A stretch of DNA of 64,000 bases from Endothia cerciana (GCA_026119935.1 JALRMH010000010.1:186001-250000), one strand, 5' to 3'; numbered from the stretch's first letter, positions 1 through 13,300 are shown. The notes: a model not told the origin generated them from the letters alone. Made by a program: numbers and translations.

Positions 1-261
1 TCCAGTTAAAGCATAACGGCGTAAGCTGACTAGGCGAACACAGCCGCTCGTAGGATTGTTGCGTCAATCCTCTGCGCGCTCTACTTCGCCAACTTCGCCT
101 TCTCTTGAAAAGGGGTGGCCTATCCTCCAACTCCGAATTCGCGTCCTGAGCCCGTGCCTAAAAGTGCTCTCAGGGCCCAAAACCGCACAAAGGAGTCCGT
201 CTCTTGAGATACCAGCGCTCTTCTTATTCTATGAGAATTCTGCAGTATTTACCATTTAGCA

Positions 262-1777
262 ATGCCCCTCTCTTGTCTATTGCGGCGGACACCGTCCCCA
301 GGCTCGACGCTGGGATCCTCAAGTTCATCTGCCCAGACGATCATACCTGAAGGCCGATTTCGTGTATCAATGCGGAGGAGCATAGGAAAGCTGAGGACCC
401 CCAGTGTCGAGCGGGACCTTGTGTTTTGGATTGGGAACTGCGTAATTGGGTGCTGTGTAGCCATGTGAGTCAACTGTCCAGAGGCCTCGCCGACAGTCTT
501 GATCATGCGCATGCAACTCACATGAGGAGCCCGACAGATTCTGCCTGTTTGTGGTGCTCTTCCTCGACAACCCTCTGATCGCAAAAACATGGCGGTATTC
601 CCAGTTTGCAGACCCGCTCTCACAGAACGGGACCATAGATCCGCTCTGGCTTCAAAACTTCTCCGACACCGTCTTCCCGGTCCTTTGCCACTCACACAAC
701 GACTACTGGCGCGAACACCCCCTCTTCACGGCCTTGATGGCCGGATGTACGGGTACTGAGGCGGACGTCTGGCTGACAGACGACGGGAAGGACCTCCTCG
801 TTGGCCACGACCAGGCGTCTCTCTCCCCAGAGAGGACACTGCAGTCGATGTACATCAACCCTCTCCTGCAGATCCTGGACTATCGAAACACTGTCGAGTC
901 GTCGTGGGGCAACTTCACAGCCTCCGACCGCGCCAGGGGCGTCTTCGGCTCCAAACCGAACGAAAGCCTCGTCCTGTTGATCGACGTCAAGTCGGAGGCG
1001 AGGGACGTCTGGCCTCTGGTCATCAAGCAGCTAGAGCCTCTGCGGCAGAAACAGTATCTCACGCGCTACGAGCGTGTCCTTGGCAGTCCCGGCATCTCCG
1101 AAAAGGAGGGTCTCATCTGGCCGGGCCCCATCACTGTCGTGGGGTCAGGAAATCTGGACAGGAGGACATATTACAAGCTGCAAGAGGACATCACCCCGGA
1201 TGGCTACAGGATCCGTCCTTTCCCGGATGGCTATAGCGCATTCCACGCGTATCATGATACATTCCTGGATGCTCCCTTGCTGGACATGATGAAGCATAAT
1301 CATTTCTGGGACCTCCACTTCAACGGGGAGACATTCCCAATGGCCGGAGGCAGATACTTATACTACCCGGACAACGCGTTCTCTACATCAGTTTCGTTTA
1401 AGCAGGCCATAGGCGGCGTTAGGTTCGGGTTCAGCCGGAAGCAGCTGCAGGTACTGCGCGAGCAGCTCAGAATCGCTCGTCGGAGCGGGCTCGAGCCTCG
1501 CTATTGGGATATACCTGAGTGGCCTGTTAGCTATCGGGACTACATATGGGGTGTCCTGGCGGACGAGAAGGCGGGGATGCTGAATGCAGATGATGTGTTC
1601 TCGGCTGCGAGGGGAGACTGGACGAGTGTCTACGTGCGCAATGTCTATACGATGATTGCACTTTCGGCGGTGGCCGGTGCCATGGGCGTTGCTGCAGGCC
1701 GCATTGGCTGCGCTAGGATACTCGAGAGATGGCGCGTAAGAACAGCACCAACCCCCGCGCCTATCTATATGGACTGA
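262..1777 (+). CDS. AIM6-like membrane-anchored PLC-type phosphodiesterase
   Basis: Two exons, 262-464 and 538-1777, joined across a 73-nt intron (GTGAGT donor, ACAG acceptor), give about 480 residues. The join matters because it completes a hydrophobic segment near residues 55-78 (FWIGNCVIGCCVA, then FCLFVVLFLD), read as an N-terminal membrane anchor. The motif HSHNDY at about residues 119-124, followed by an acidic EADVWL stretch and LLVGHD, matches the active-site layout of the glycerophosphodiester phosphodiesterase/PLC-like TIM-barrel family that includes yeast AIM6. The C-terminus has a second hydrophobic stretch (MIALSAVAGAMGVAAG). The substrate is unknown; phosphodiester hydrolysis at a membrane is inferred from the family. 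The second exon has no ATG of its own before its first conserved residues, which supports the splice. The family assignment is fairly firm. Confidence 0.82.
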
Positions 1778-2360
1778 AACTAGTATCCTCGTCAAATCTG
1801 GAGATGGAACGCTGGTGCCACCAGTGCATTATCATTGGGTAGGCAAAACTTGGTGTCAATGAAGCTCGGCGGAACAAGAATATATTGCCCATTAGTTAGT
1901 CGTAGTGTTTGTATTTCTTCATTGGATTCGGCATGGTACTGGTAAACCAAGAGATGACGCCTTCGTAATGAAGATGCAGTCCGCTTTATCACAGACGGCC
2001 GCATGAGATTGGAACTGAATATTGTGGCGGGAGTCAACGAAAAGCTTAGCTTTCTAAGAATTTGAAAATATCATGGAAGAAAGTCTCTGCAGTCTTTCTA
2101 AAAGCTGCCGTGTCAACCCTTCCCGGCCTACCAGGGATCAAGGAAGTATCTGTGCCATTCACTGTAAGGCCACGATGATAGTTCTAAAAGCTGCGGAAGA
2201 AAAAGGAATTCAGCATACCTCAGCTGATATTAGAACACAACCCCGTACGCGAATAGCAGAGATGCTATTCACGTCTGTCAACATACATACTGTGACAACC
2301 TTCTCAAGCGAGTCAGCTTTCGTTGAAGGACATGTATGCTTAAGACGCCCATACGGCCAC

Positions 2361-2771
2361 TCACTCGACTAGGTTGCCATCTGGGTCTCTGACATAGACA
2401 CTCCGGAGCTTGCCCCGTGCCCCGGTGCGAGGAACGACCTTTGCCCCCTCAAGCACCTCTATGCCCTCCTTGTGAAAGTCTTGCACCAGGCCTTCCAGGT
2501 TCGATTCCTCGCCCACCAGGAAGCACAGGTCCGCAGTGCCTGGGAGGGCAGTTGTAGCCTTGGGCTCGAACTCTCTGCCCTTCTGGTGCAGGTTGATCTT
2601 TTGTGACCCAAATCTCAAGGCATGACGCTGGACAGAAGGATCCGCCGGTGGGGTGAACGTCTCAGCCTTCATCCCGAGGTACCTGCTGTACCAGCTGATT
2701 GTCGCCGGCACGCTTGCGCAGGTAAGGACAAGGTGGTCTAGAGACTTGACAATTGCCAAGGGTTTTGACAT
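2361..2771 (-). CDS. VOC-fold (glyoxalase/bleomycin resistance-like) protein
   Basis: A single exon of 136 residues begins MSKPLAIVKSLDHLVL. This is the usual first strand of a vicinal-oxygen-chelate module, with LDHLVLTC followed by TISWYSRYLGM. A second half contains GTADLCFLVGE and ends YVRDPDGNLVE, the typical metal-site Glu region of glyoxalase I and dioxygenase-like folds. Length is normal for a one-domain VOC protein. Likely metal ligands are the early His (LDH), the His in QKINLHQKG and the final Glu. No signal peptide is visible, so it is probably cytosolic. Substrate cannot be told from sequence; relatives include fosfomycin-resistance-like and glyoxalase proteins. A GGTTCGATTCC string inside it resembles a tRNA B box but lies in coding sequence. 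Confidence 0.8.
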   Translation of the reverse strand: MSKPLAIVKSLDHLVLTCASVPATISWYSRYLGMKAETFTPPADPSVQRHALRFGSQKINLHQKGREFEPKATTALPGTADLCFLVGEESNLEGLVQDFHKEGIEVLEGAKVVPRTGARGKLRSVYVRDPDGNLVE

Positions 2772-3526
2772 CTTGAAGGTAGAGTCCTGAACAGGGTATA
2801 GACATTCAAAGCCGTAGCAGGTATCTTAGCAAAGTACTGCCAGTTCTCGCGTACTGCATTGTCCACGTTGAGGTCAAGCAACCATGACGTAATACTATTA
2901 CTGCCGAGTTCGGAGATATTACACCGCATCATAATTGGGGAGACTAGATGGGGCTACTAATTATCAATTCGGAGGTTATTGTGCAGTGCAGTGTTGAAGC
3001 GCCATTTGCAAGCTCGTTCGATAATAGTCCGCGCAATGAAGCATTTACCTGGATGCATTCCCAAGTCGAACAGTTCTATTGTATTGGTATATTGTGCCGA
3101 CTTAGGTGCTTAGGCGTCCCTAACTACCCACGGTATGAGGAAAATACGCAGATGCAACAAGACCATCTGCTTTTTGCATTCATGCGATTACAGTCTTCAT
3201 AGGGCGCTATTCCCATTTCTCCGTTTCGGTGTAGTACTCGTTAGTATACATCCCGAGGAGGCTGAGCGCAAAAGGCCTGGTTTGGGCAGGTGTTAATATG
3301 GCTCAGCGGACGGCCGCTGCTTGTAGTCAAGTAATTCCGCCATAGAGAAGATCCAGGACGAAATGGACGGCTGAATGCGCAGATAAAGTCACGCGTGCGA
3401 AGGCTGAACAAATGAGTCGTATCGTAATACCGCGAGACTGTCCATCCGCCAGAATCTGCCCCACGCGCTTGGCCGTGCTGTCACTCAAAAGAAAGCCCTT
3501 TTGCGACCGTCTTTAGATCCGCTAAA
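2772..3526. other. gene-free spacer
   Basis: No supported gene. An 84-codon open frame at 2948-3202 has no recognisable features. The right part should hold the promoter of the esterase remnant that follows; no clear TATA box is visible. Confidence 0.5.
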
Positions 3527-4810
3527 ATGAAGGGTTTCCGTGTCTGCTTGTTGCTCCTCTGGCTGAGTAGCCCAGCTTTGGCCGCTCTCACCGGTTCAGC
3601 CACTCTGGGTGCGTTTTCAAGTCTAGTGTATGGAGCCTAGCTCGGACGGTTCATCCATTTTTCTAACCAGGGTTTAAACTTCTATAGAGTATTGGGAGAT
3701 TCTTATACGGACGACCGAGTCTACTCCTACACTCCAGGGCCGGATGCAAACCTTGTGAGAGACCTGCTCATCGATGTTAGCTGAAGCACTGCCGCTGACA
3801 GAGCCTCGCCTATAGTCCACTGATACCACGACCGGTGGTCGAGTCTGGACCGACTACATCCAACAATATACCGGCATAAATCTCTACGATTATGCAGTTC
3901 CTGGAGCCGTTTGTGATACTTGCTTCTCTCCGTCTACTCGAAGCGGGGTGAAACAAGACTAGGTGTGCCTTTGTTTCTCGAGGACAACGAGTACGTTGGC
4001 AATGGTTCTCTGATCGACTCAGCCAATGAAACAGTCTAGTGAGAGTAACTCCCTCTTACAAGTAAAATGGACAAGATTACTAAGTTCTTATAAACAGTGC
4101 AATCTGGATCGGCACCAATGATCTCGGGCCAGGTGAGATCTTTACTTCATAACAGCATAATGACGTGCTCTCTCGGGAGAAAGAGTTGGTGCCACTGGTT
4201 TTCATATGCCACAATCACAGGGCCCAGAGTTCTCTCCTTTAGCTCTAGGAGTTCACCCTTTTCCTTTCCGAATCCCGTTTAGTATATCTTTGTCAAAGTA
4301 CTTATAGGCGGAGTCGCAGAACACTGGTGAGCGTGAAGATGCGCGAGTACGTTGCGCTGGTCAACGAAATATACAACTTTCACTCTCCATACGAGGTGTT
4401 GATTTCAGATCGATACCCTGGAAATTCATTCACAATATACGACGTTCGCGCACTAGTAAGAAAACCCTCGCTTGCCCGGTCAAACTTTCTCAAGTTGTCA
4501 ACATGCAGCTTCTGGCCACAACACCATACAGCTGAGCGATATTTGGCATAACCCCTCAGAGTACCTCAACGGCACCGCACCTCTGAACGTTACCTCTTAT
4601 ATTACTGAGTGTGGTAGCCCCTGTCACAACTGTTCAACTCACCTCTGACGAGTCAGTCTCGTACGATATTCCGCGACTATCACTGACCTGCCCATACCCT
4701 GGATGGTGTAGTAACACTAATATCCTGCATTCCGACTGGCAATGGATTGCTCGCAAGTCGAGCCTCAATCGTGGCAGCGATCTACACAACATGAGATGGC
4801 GCCTTAAGTA
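3527..4810 (+). pseudogene. GDSL/SGNH esterase (CE16-like) pseudogene
   Basis: The start encodes a signal peptide (MKGFRVCLLLLWLSSPALA). After a 62-nt intron (3609-3670) the reading continues as FNFYRVLGDSYTDD, the GDS nucleophile block of SGNH hydrolases. A second intron (3755-3815) leads to GGRVWTDYIQQY and YAVPGAVCD. At 3960-3962 the frame meets TAG. Homology continues one frame over as GVPLFLEDNEYVGN, as if one base were lost there. A further intron (4039-4097) joins NETVY to AIWIGTNDLG, the family's block III (GTND). Downstream pieces MREYVALVNEIYNFHSPYEV, FTIYDV and HNPSEYLNGTAPLNVTSY still match the family order. The region where the catalytic DxxH block should be (about 4690-4790) reads ILHSDWQWIARK and is degraded. 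Intact relatives are secreted acetyl esterases. A sequencing error could explain the frameshift but not all of the 3' decay. Confidence 0.72.
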
Positions 4811-5210
4811 GAATAGGACAGATCCGGAAAGAAAGAAGAAACAGGAAGGAGAAAAATAAAAAGGGGGGCACCCCTATATCAAGACTGGGTAGAGATCTTC
4901 TTGCCTCCAAATCCTCAAGACTCCGCGTCGGGTCACGCCCTTCCCCGCATGCCGTTCCCCTTTGACGGCATCGCTAAACGGGTCCAGCCCCGGGAATTAA
5001 GTCACAGAAACTTCGCGCTGGAATCTTTTCTCCTTCTCTCTTTACCGTCAAGTCCTGGATCTTCTTTGTAGTCTTTGGAGTCCCTGCAAGAAGTTCTGAA
5101 GTCAGCGGGTTCGACAGTCAGTCACGACGATCCTCAGCTCACCGGAAGCTTTCCTCGTCAAACTCACTACAGGGAGTGGTCCGGATTACTCGACTACCGT
5201 CATCTCCACA

Positions 5211-6842
5211 ATGTTGAGCGGCTCCGAGGTCGCCAAACACAAGTCCTCGGACTCCTGCTGGCTGGTTATACACGGCAGAGTCTACGATGTGACCGAGTTC
5301 CTGGATAAGCATCCTGGCGGCCGTGCGATCCTGCTCAAGCAGGCCGGGTCCGTGAGTGCCAGCACATAACACCCTGATCGTGCTGCGGGGAAGTCTAATG
5401 CGTGTCTGCCCAGGATGCCACGCAAGAGTTCAACAAGATCCACTCGGTAGAGGTCGTCAAGGACCTGCCCGCCGGCAGCGACCTCGGCGAGCTGGACCCC
5501 TCGACGGCCAGGGCGCTGAATGCCCCAGCGCCGGACGACTCACCGGCCGCCGCCGCCGCCGCTGCTGACAGCAAGGAGGTGCTGCCGCTGGCCCTGTGTG
5601 TGCGGGCGTCGGACTTCCGCGCCGAGGCAGAGAAGGTCCTGAACCGGCGGTCGTGGATCTACGTCTCGAGCAGCGCCAACTCTGGCCATTCGCTGCAGGG
5701 CAACCTCGGCTCGTGGTCGCAGGTGACGTTCCGCCCGCGAGTGATGCGCAACGTCGCGAGCGTGTCCCCGCGCACCTCGATCCTGGGGCAGCCCGCCATC
5801 GTGCCGTTCTTCGTCTGTCCGATGGGGACGATGGGCATGTCTCATCCCAACGCGGAGCTCGAGATGATGCACGGTCTGGTGCGCAAAGGTGTGCACGCAG
5901 TCATCTCAACTGGCAGCTCGAAGACGTGGGAGGGCATAATGGACTACCATGAGCAGGAGATCACGAAAGTCGGGGGCAAGGAGAAAAACCCGTCGAGGTT
6001 GTTCTTCCAATTTTATATCCCGACGGACAGGCAGAAGGCCATCGAGATCATCCACAAGGTGAAGAAAGCAGGGTACAAGGGCATCTTTATCACCGTTGAC
6101 ACAAATGTCCTCGGAAAGAGGACAGCGGACCGTCGAAAGCAGGCGGAAGAATCTTTGGAAGATGGAAGAGACCATAGCACAAGCTCGCAGCCCGCCGGAG
6201 CAGAGAGCAGTGAGAATGAATTTGCTCCGGCCATTGGTGCGCGCCCCGTCCCCGGACAACTGAGTCCGAAGGTCAACTGGGAGGATCTGGAGTGGGTCAG
6301 AAAGGAGTGGGCTGGCCCTATTGTCCTAAAGGGGATCCAAACTGCCGAAGACGCAAAACTGGCGGCGGAGAATGACTGCCAGGGAATCTTGCTCAGTAAC
6401 CACGGAGGCCGGCAGCAACATTCAGCCCCGAGCGCGCTGGAAACGTTGTTGGAGATCAGGGCATACTGTCCGGAGGTCCTCGAGAAGGTGGAGGTTTATG
6501 TAGACGGTGGATGCCGAGACGGCACTGATATTCTCAAGGCGCTGGCACTTGGCGCCACTGCTGTGGGATTCGGACGCCCATTCCTCTACGCTATGGCCGC
6601 TTATGGCTCAGCAGGAGTGCAAAGACTGGTAGACAGTAAGTCATGGTGTGCACGTTAGCACTGACTGGTAGAAGTTTGGCTGACAGCTTGATGCCTTAGT
6701 TCTTTCAGAGGAGGTGACCCTGGGCATGGCATTGCTGGGCGTTACAAGCATCGACCAGCTGCGGCCTGAGATGGTGAATGCTCGTACGCTCCAAAACAGC
6801 ATGTGGAGACCTGAGCTGCCTTCGATTTTGAGCCGTCTCTAA
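5211..6842 (+). CDS. L-lactate dehydrogenase (cytochrome b5 + FMN; flavocytochrome b2 type)
   Basis: Three exons, 5211-5351, 5414-6635 and 6700-6842, give 501 residues. Both introns have good borders (GTGAGT...CCAG, 62 nt; GTAAGT...TTAG, 64 nt). Residues 1-75 are a cytochrome b5 domain with heme ligands His34 (HPGG) and His57 (KIHS). The rest is an FMN-dependent alpha-hydroxyacid dehydrogenase barrel: QPAIVPFFVCPMGTMGMSHP, FFQFYIPTDR, FITVD, VLKGIQTAEDA, SNHGGRQ with catalytic His377, and the phosphate-binding DGGCRDGTDILKALALGA. In this family L-lactate is oxidised to pyruvate and electrons pass to cytochrome c through the heme domain. No mitochondrial presequence precedes the heme domain, so the product may be cytosolic or the start may be incomplete. 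Mandelate or glycolate specificity cannot be excluded. Confidence 0.88.
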
Positions 6843-7365
6843 CAGGATAAATGCGAAGCGATGAGGCTTTTGGAACAGGAGATGGGGCTTGATTGCGCTG
6901 TTGTACAAGCTGGACCATGACTTTTTGGAGATACAAGAAAGAACACTCGGAACACTCTCGTGCGGATGCCAGTTTTTGCCCACCGGCGGATTACAGCAGT
7001 GAGTGAGGTGCATGACTGAAGGATGGCATACGCCGGAATCTTGCCGGCGAGCACGCTGATACAAGTCGAGTTGTACGAAGAGCAGATGCCCATGGAGACG
7101 GAGACCTGGCAAGAGGTTGGGTCGGCTGAACATGGCGTGCTGCAAATATTCAAATCGTAGTGAGCACATTGGCTTGTTGAAAAAGCATCAGTGCCTCATT
7201 TAGCTATAAAATATGCCCTTAAGCACTTCTCACTTGACTCATGGCTTCTTCGATCCAGATCCAGCTCCTTGCACATGCGATCACGTCCCACATCACAGAG
7301 GGGCGTTAAGAACTTTGCGAAACCCCCTTGATCGAATCCGGGTGCCTTATGGAAGACAATGGTTC
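6843..7365. other. convergent 3' intergenic spacer
   Basis: This lies between the 3' ends of the lactate dehydrogenase gene (+) and the HIR3 gene (-). Only short unsupported frames are present. It presumably holds both 3' UTRs. Confidence 0.5.
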
Positions 7366-10300
7366 CTACCCGATCTCTTCCGCTCCATCATCCTCAGCCT
7401 CACCGCCTTCCTCGGCAGTCTGCAGATCTGCCATTTCGTGGTCGTGATCCTGAGCGGTCACATCCATAGTATTGTCCTCTTGGTCCTCGTCCTCCTCGTC
7501 CTCCTCCTCGTCCTCCTCGTCCTCCTCGTCCTCGTCCTCGTCCTCGTCCTCCTCTTGCTCGTCATCTCCATCCTCACTAGACGTACTACCAGTCCTTGTC
7601 GACTCGGCGATTGAGTTGTCCACGCTCCTTCGCAAATTTGGAAACATCAATGTCTCTGAAATATCCTGATCGAACTCGCTCGGCACATCGCTCAGGTCGC
7701 TCTCGTCGTCCGCATCGTCATGCTCAGGTCTCGGGCTTGCCGTCTCGCTCTCGCCATCGCCGTTTGCTGCAGTCTCCATGTCTGCTGCCCCGTCGCCGCC
7801 TTGTTGCCTCCCATTAATCTCATTGCCATCCTTCGTGTCCACATCCTCACTTTCGCTGTCATCGCCCCCACGGCGAGCTCCCGTGGCATTCTTGCCGCTC
7901 GCGATACTACTACGACGTGACTTCCGGCCGTTCGACCTCTCGCTGACGGCAGACTTTGGCGGGGGCTGCTCGGTGGCTCGCAAGACAGCCTGCTCGGCCT
8001 TGCGGAGGATGTCGGCACGTCGTACGCCAATGAGCCTGCGGCGAACGACGCCACCCTCCCCTGCGTTATTGGAAATAGACCTTTCCATCTTCTCACCATT
8101 GGGAGCGACGTGAGATGGCGCTTCACTAGATGCGCGACCTGTCCCGTTCTCGTCCTTTTTATTGAGACCGTTGGGATGCAGCAGACCATGGAATTGATCC
8201 TTGTCGGGCTGACCATTGGCCTCCAAGCCCGTGGTGCGATTGCGCTCCTCGATGACCTTTGAGGGTTCTGGCCCTGGCAGCTCGTTGGCTATGCCCAGGT
8301 AGAGAACGGAATAGCAGTCGTTGATAAGGTCGTCGATCATACCGGCCTTGGTCAGACCGCCATTCAGCTTCTTGAGTTCAATAGCGTCCTTCATGGCGTT
8401 CAGCGCATTATGGTCTCTGTCGTCTTTGCCGGCCCAGTCGGAGACTCGCTCTGCCAGAATTTCAAATTCTTCAGGACTCATATTCTTGAACACGTCCTCT
8501 TCGACAGGAAGAATCTTGTATGTGTGCCGCAGAAGCCTGGTGTACGCCTGCACACAACTCGCCCACAGATCATTGAAGTGGTAGAAGTCCGCACCCTTCT
8601 TCCGAATCTTCCTCAAAAGTGCTTCCATATTCACACGATCACTTGTGAAAGTTAGCAGCCGCACTATGTACCGCACATACTGCTCCGTGAAGACATGGTG
8701 CCGTCCTGGCCGTTCGGCATCGCACTTCCACACATTGATGGCCATCGTCTTAGTCACCATGTGTTCCCGTAGTACAGCAAAAGCCGCCTGAGCTTCTATG
8801 TACTGATCCGGAGAGTCATTCTCCTTTGGGTCGTATATCATACGAGCGTGTCGCATGATTATGCGGTGTTGCCAGTGCGACTTGTCCTTATCACGAAGAC
8901 GGCGCAAAATTTCGATGACGTATTCCTCCCAGTCATCCAGCGATTCGACTGTGGCCTTTTCGCCGCGGTAGACAGTGTTGGATTGTCGCTGGAGGATTTC
9001 AGCAGCTTCTTGTGCTGGCAATTCATCGCGACTGACGAGTTTGTTCAGAATTGAGACGAGCTTGTAATGCGGCTCAAGAATTGGGTCTTGGCCATGGCGT
9101 GGCTTCGGAAGAAGAGAAACCACTTCGACAGTCTTCTCCAGAGCCGCGATGATTGCCGAGATAGTCGGCCTTGCCTTCTCGTCCTTGGCCCCCAAAGTAT
9201 CAACTGGCTTCTGATACATCTTCCAGAGGCATTTGGATAGCATGTACGAATTCTTCCAATCTTTGGGCCTCCCTTTCATCGCCTTCCTGAACAGGGCAGC
9301 TGCGTATTTCCAGACCTCGAAGTCCGTCATCTCCTTGTGCAAGAGCCTTTTGAAAGTTCCGCTACCGTCCATATCCGGGTAGAACCGGGCATAGTCACTG
9401 TGCTGGAAAGGCTCCATCGCAAAAGGTTCCCGACTCGACGCATACATACGCATGGCGAAGTTGTAGTAAAGCTGACAGAGCTTCTGCTCGTCTTCATTGG
9501 TCTCGGGAGTCCAGGAGTGAGAGTGAGACAATGCCAAAGTATAGCAGTGGATCGCTTGGCGCTGAAACTTGAGCAACTCGTTGCGTTCCTTGTTCATTTT
9601 ATCAGACGACCACAAGACTGCTTCATCCAACTCATAATCGAAGCACTCGGCGAGTCTGAACCATGCTTCCCACTTATCCGGGGTAAACTGTAACTGCAAA
9701 CGCAGGAATGTCGCTCCGATGCGCAAATCATCCGTGGCGCCTGGCGTCTGACGACGGTTCAAGTCGACGCCCTTGAATTTTGTCAGAGCTATCATCCCCA
9801 GTAAGAAGAACCAGCCGTGTTTGGCGAGTGATGACTCTGCTGTGTTGACGGTCATAGCATCAAGTGGCACAGTACCATCAAGAGCTTGATACAGTCGCAG
9901 AGGATGTATAGGCTTCTTGATGTATTCCTGGAAGTTCCGGAGGTTATGAATCATGGGAGTGCTGGACTTGGCTTGACCAATAGCTCCTTGCATGTGTTCG
10001 ATAGTATTCTTGAGATCTGACTTCAGCAGATCCTTCATCGACATACGGTTTGCCAGCAACATGGTCTTCTCAACAAGCTGTGCAGCCTGGCGTTTTTCGA
10101 GCTTCTCTGGCACGCAGCCGTGGTCTTGGACCTCCCAGATGCCAACGCCCAGCTTCAGCCCGTTGAGATCGTAGAGAACCTGGCCTAGGTAGTCCTCCCA
10201 GTTCTCGATATTTCTTTGTTTCAACAGCTCTATGCGCATCATCTTGAGGAAAACTTTGTTAGATGAGCTGCATGCTTTGCGCAATCCCAAGACTTGATGG

Positions 10301-13300
10301 ACAGCGTTCAAAAACTCGGCGAGATCATTGTCAGGCGTCTTGAAGACGGATGCGTTTTGGTGGATGCCCACTTTGATCAGGCAATACTGCAAGGTCCACG
10401 TCCTGACTTGAAGGTCTCGCAGACTTTCGAGTAATTCATTGAAACTGGACAATTTCGAAGGTGCCGGGGTAATGCCAAGAGTGAACTCATCTTCCTGCAT
10501 GACAGCGATGTGGACGAAGCAGCTCAGCCTGGCTAGAGCAGATGATGTAGACCTGAGATGGTCCTCGTCGATGATGTCGAATGCAGTGTTGTCGTTCAGA
10601 GCTAGCGAGAGAGCAGATACCATCATGTCGTGGATTGACCTAGTCAATTTGAAGAGAAGTATTTTCCGTGAGTCTTGTGGGGTGTTTAAGTATGTCTCGC
10701 TGTCCATGTCGTTGATGACCATCTCGATACTTTTGAGGAGACAGGAGAACTGTTTTGTTGTGTAATTGATCGTGCCGTAAGCATCGCTCAAGCGGGACCA
10801 CAGCAGAAGTCTGAGATCAGTGCTGCTCGCGAGAAGGAACTTCCAAAGGTCCTTCAGGCCTTGATTGGCACACTCCTTGATTGATACTTGTAAGAACTTC
10901 TCTGCATCCGTCTTTCCTCCATTCATTGCGGAGTCTTTATCAGCTGCGACGAAGACGGTCTCTGGATTCAACACCGGCTCGAGGGTATCAATGACCGCGA
11001 CAGGGTCCGTCATCTCCTCCTGGAACAGGCCGAGGAAGAAGTCCATAGTTGTGAGTTTGCTAATTTCTCGATCAGCCTCCGCGGAAGAGACCTCTGGCAT
11101 GACGGCATTGTTCGGCAGCTCAATCTTGTCATGTCCTGTCGCTGCTAGGTAGTCCCGTAGACTATGCCAGCATGCAAGTATGTGGTCTCGAGATATGCTA
11201 TCAGCCAGCGTTGTAGAGAATACACAAGCCCAAAGGAAACGCAGAGACAGCTGCATTCCAGACTCAACCGGCCTTGAACGGCTGAGCTCCGATGCCAGGT
11301 CCAACCAACGACCAAGGCGAATTTTGGTTCCTATCCTTATGACATGGTCGACGCGGCTGTTTGGGTTGGTGATGCGCTCGTAAACATCAAGGTAGACTTC
11401 AAAGAGCATCTGCACGAGGCTTTCCAATTCAGCCAGTCGAGCATCGTCTTGGTTCTTGTATGTAGTCGGACCAAGCTCATACTGCACCCGTTCGTAAATA
11501 GCCTCGTCGTAGTGGCTAATGGTCTGGACGACCGCAGTCTTCAGCTGCTCAGACCACTTCTTAGAAGCATAGCTTCGCGACATGGTGATGAGCCACTCGA
11601 AACACACGTCTTGGGCGGCCATGCAAGCTGCGTTCGTCTTCTTGATGAAGCTTGCGAGACCCTTTGCCTCATTCAAAACGGCTGTTTCGGAAACGCGCTG
11701 CGCACCGGACTTGGTGTGCTCCAAGAAGGCATTCATTCCCAAAGCAGTCGTTTCCGTCTTGTTGAGGAAGACGCTCGCAGTCTCTTCGTCGAATGTTGCC
11801 AGTGAATCTCGCAGATCGATGCTGGCAGTATGACTGGTCTTTGAAGTTCGCTCTTCCAATGCACACGAATCGAGTATTTCCCCTATTCTGTCAACGGTGG
11901 ACTTGTCCGTCACGCCTAGATTCTCGAGGATGTTTTTCGTCAACTGGAAGAGATTCTGGTCGGCGCCCTGAAACGGCTGCAGCTGTGCTGCGCGCAAAGT
12001 TGTCTCATCGACTGCATCTTCGGCAAGGGTGTCTCGCCTCCTGATCCGCTTGGGCCTTTTGGTGTCTCCATTCTCGTCCTCAGCGGGCTCAGGCAGACCA
12101 GCAGCAGAGACAGATCGCTTTCGGGACGGCAAAGATACGCTTCGCTGTCGATTGTCTGCAGTCGTAGCATTGGTTCCATTTGCGCCATTCTCTAGTGACC
12201 CATCTTTAGCTGGTGTCTTCGTATCTGTTGGCAAATCTGCTGCTGTTCCCTCAGTAAGTGTCTGAGGCACGTCTTCGGGCGCGTGGGGTTGCTCGTCGAC
12301 ATCCATTCTCGCAACATCATCATCCTGCTGCTCATGGCCCTCTGGTAGCTCAATCAAGATTCCCTGCCCAGAAAAACCGGCTTCTTTGACGAACTGGACC
12401 AAAGCCATGCCCAGCTGCGCCCACGATGGACTTGAGAGCTGTATGACTGGTCTCGGGAGAGTGACCTCCGCCGCCAACACTTTGCGTGCACCCAATTGTT
12501 CAGTCGGGTTGGGCAAGAAAGGGACCGGATCAATGTGCCGCTTGAGTAGTGGCGGCATCTCCTTCTCCAAGTATGTCTTGATGCTAGGGTGTGTCAGGGA
12601 AACGTCATCGCCCAGAACGCGCAATTGGTCTTTCAGTTGTTCCCCGGCAAAGCCCTCGGCCAGGGACGGAGGCTCCACATCCACGACGGCAGGGTCATCG
12701 TCCAATTCAATTGCTGCTTCAAGACAAAATCGACTCATCCGGGTGCTGTTTAGGAATGCAGCTGTCCTTGCGGTCCTCCTCCACAGCTCGGCGTCGGAAG
12801 GATCTCGGTCCAAAGCGGCGTTGAAATCGTCTATTGCTTTCCGAGCATCATTTACCACCCGAGGCTCTTCGAAGACTTCTTGTGCAGATGACCCAGCTCC
12901 ATGCGCTCTAGATTTTATTCTGTCCAGTATGAATTGCCCATGGTTCTTGTATGACAGGAACAAGGCCTGTGGAAGACTAGTCCCGCTGCTATCTGCGTAC
13001 GTGCCGGCCGCATCGATACCTGAGGCAAAGGAGGACTCAAGGGGAAGAAAAGGGTTCTGTTGTCGCTCCGTGCGCTCATACTCGGTGGCGCTCTCGGGGA
13101 GTTTGAAGATGTCGGACAGGAAGAGTTCGTCGTAAGCATCGGCGGCATCGTTGAAGAACCGGGGCCCTTGCGCATGGAGCTTGAGCGCGTTCTGGAAGAG
13201 CTTCAGGGCATCATCGACCTGGGCCTGTGTCAGTCGCTAGTAGTCGAAAAGGTCTAGGGAGGGTCCTCTTAGTACCTGAAGTTCCCGTGAGGTATCAATC

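Noticed and set aside
2500..2515. tRNA B-box-like GGTTCGATTCC
   Set aside because: It is inside the VOC-fold coding sequence, with no acceptor stem or A box around it.
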